Shown in pieces: positions 63,901 through 64,000 of a stretch of DNA of 64,000 nucleotides (positions are counted from its first letter, which is position 1; every line of letters starts with the position of its first letter). The stretch lies in assembly GCA_028687545.1 (NCBI GenBank), contig JAQTZZ010000005.1, forward strand, positions 89,015 through 153,014. Reading direction: 5' to 3'. This stretch comes from Candidatus Wallbacteria bacterium (GTDB lineage Bacteria; Muiribacteriota; JAQTZZ01). The notes beneath the pieces are model-generated. The model was not told the origin of the DNA. It worked only from the letters and a program-made list of their open reading frames with translations, and ran no database searches. The position numbers and the translations under genes are program-made.

Positions 63901-64000
63901 CTAATGGATCGGGCTTGATTCACGGCTGAACCAGCTGTCAAGGGACCCTACACTGATCTCGGAAAGGTCGGAGACCACCAGGTCTGCTCCATTTTCCAGC
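63901..64000 (-). CDS. Beta-phosphoglucomutase-like HAD hydrolase (C-terminus only)
   Basis: Only the last 32 codons are in the window: LENGADLVVSDLSEISVGSL and then a short tail before a TAG stop. GADLVVSDLSE is the typical C-terminal strand of beta-phosphoglucomutases associated with trehalose or maltose phosphorylases. It precedes otsB on the same strand by 26 nt. Confidence 0.6.
   Translation of the reverse strand, partial: LENGADLVVSDLSEISVGSLDSWFSRESSPIH

Noticed and set aside
1-64000. CRISPR array, prophage, integrase or intact insertion sequence
   Set aside because: I found no regularly spaced direct repeats, no integrase or transposase motifs and no phage structural genes. Only ORF6N genes and short palindromes hint at mobile DNA.

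Overview
The window is bacterial chromosome of moderate GC with roughly 60 protein genes on both strands, mostly single genes or short operons. I see no rRNA, no tRNA I trust, no CRISPR array, no intact transposase and no prophage. Many predicted secreted proteins, an oligopeptide-binding lipoprotein, a BamE-like domain and serine hydrolases suggest a Gram-negative-type envelope. The mixture of Ser/Thr kinase, papain-type and clostripain-type proteases, SYLF proteins, orphan GHL10 and PMT enzymes and many TTG/GTG starts does not fit a familiar model genus. A poorly characterised deep-branching phylum is my guess, at low confidence.

Layout: 1-2.3 kb, end of a group-4 hydrogenase / complex-I-like membrane operon. 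2.5-6.05 kb, an overlapping three-gene operon: class D beta-lactamase-like protein, orphan type III-like DNA methyltransferase, voltage-gated-type channel. 6-9.4 kb, tandem SYLF lipid-binding genes and a membrane Ser/Thr kinase. 9.4-12.3 kb, a BamE-like membrane protein with an orphan hicB, two AT-rich membrane proteins and a complete hicBA toxin-antitoxin module. 12.4-16.9 kb, M48 peptidase, alkaline phosphatase, zinc ribbon protein and TlpA-like thioredoxin. 16.9-21.5 kb, a 195-nt inverted-repeat element and two paralogous large secreted glycosidase-like proteins, one apparently without catalytic residues. 21.5-30.7 kb, secreted proteases, a small helix-turn-helix-like protein, TfoX-like protein, nucleosidase, MFS transporter and two divergent PD40 beta-propeller proteins.

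30.7-38.7 kb carries a LOG-family enzyme, CPBP protease, ORF6N genes and remnants, adenosine and cytidine deaminases and a papain-like protease. 38.8-46 kb carries GHL10, a sugar isomerase-like protein, an AT-rich PMT glycosyltransferase, an FGE-like protein and several gene remnants mixed with REP-like repeats. 46-52 kb has a class III cyclase coupled to a secreted metallopeptidase with a helix-hairpin-helix tail, an NlpC/P60 hydrolase and a class A beta-lactamase-like protein. 52.2-54.2 kb is a PadR-DUF1700-DUF4097 operon. 54-59.5 kb is a run of plus-strand genes (GNAT, EamA, ferredoxin, rhodanese, methyltransferase, HD hydrolase, phosphodiesterase-like). The right end has an oligopeptide-binding lipoprotein, a large secreted protein of unknown function, trehalose-phosphatase and the tail of a beta-phosphoglucomutase-like HAD gene.

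The most interesting signals are regulatory. Three genes (S41-like protease and both PD40 propellers) share four hexamers of TTTACA type at exact 11-bp phase, followed by exactly 9 bp and a -10 hexamer: the architecture of a PhoB/PhoP-type activated promoter, here defining an undescribed small regulon of secreted proteins. Separately, at least five genes place a -10 hexamer exactly 6 nt before the ATG with no Shine-Dalgarno, suggesting routine leaderless transcription beside ordinary SD-led genes.
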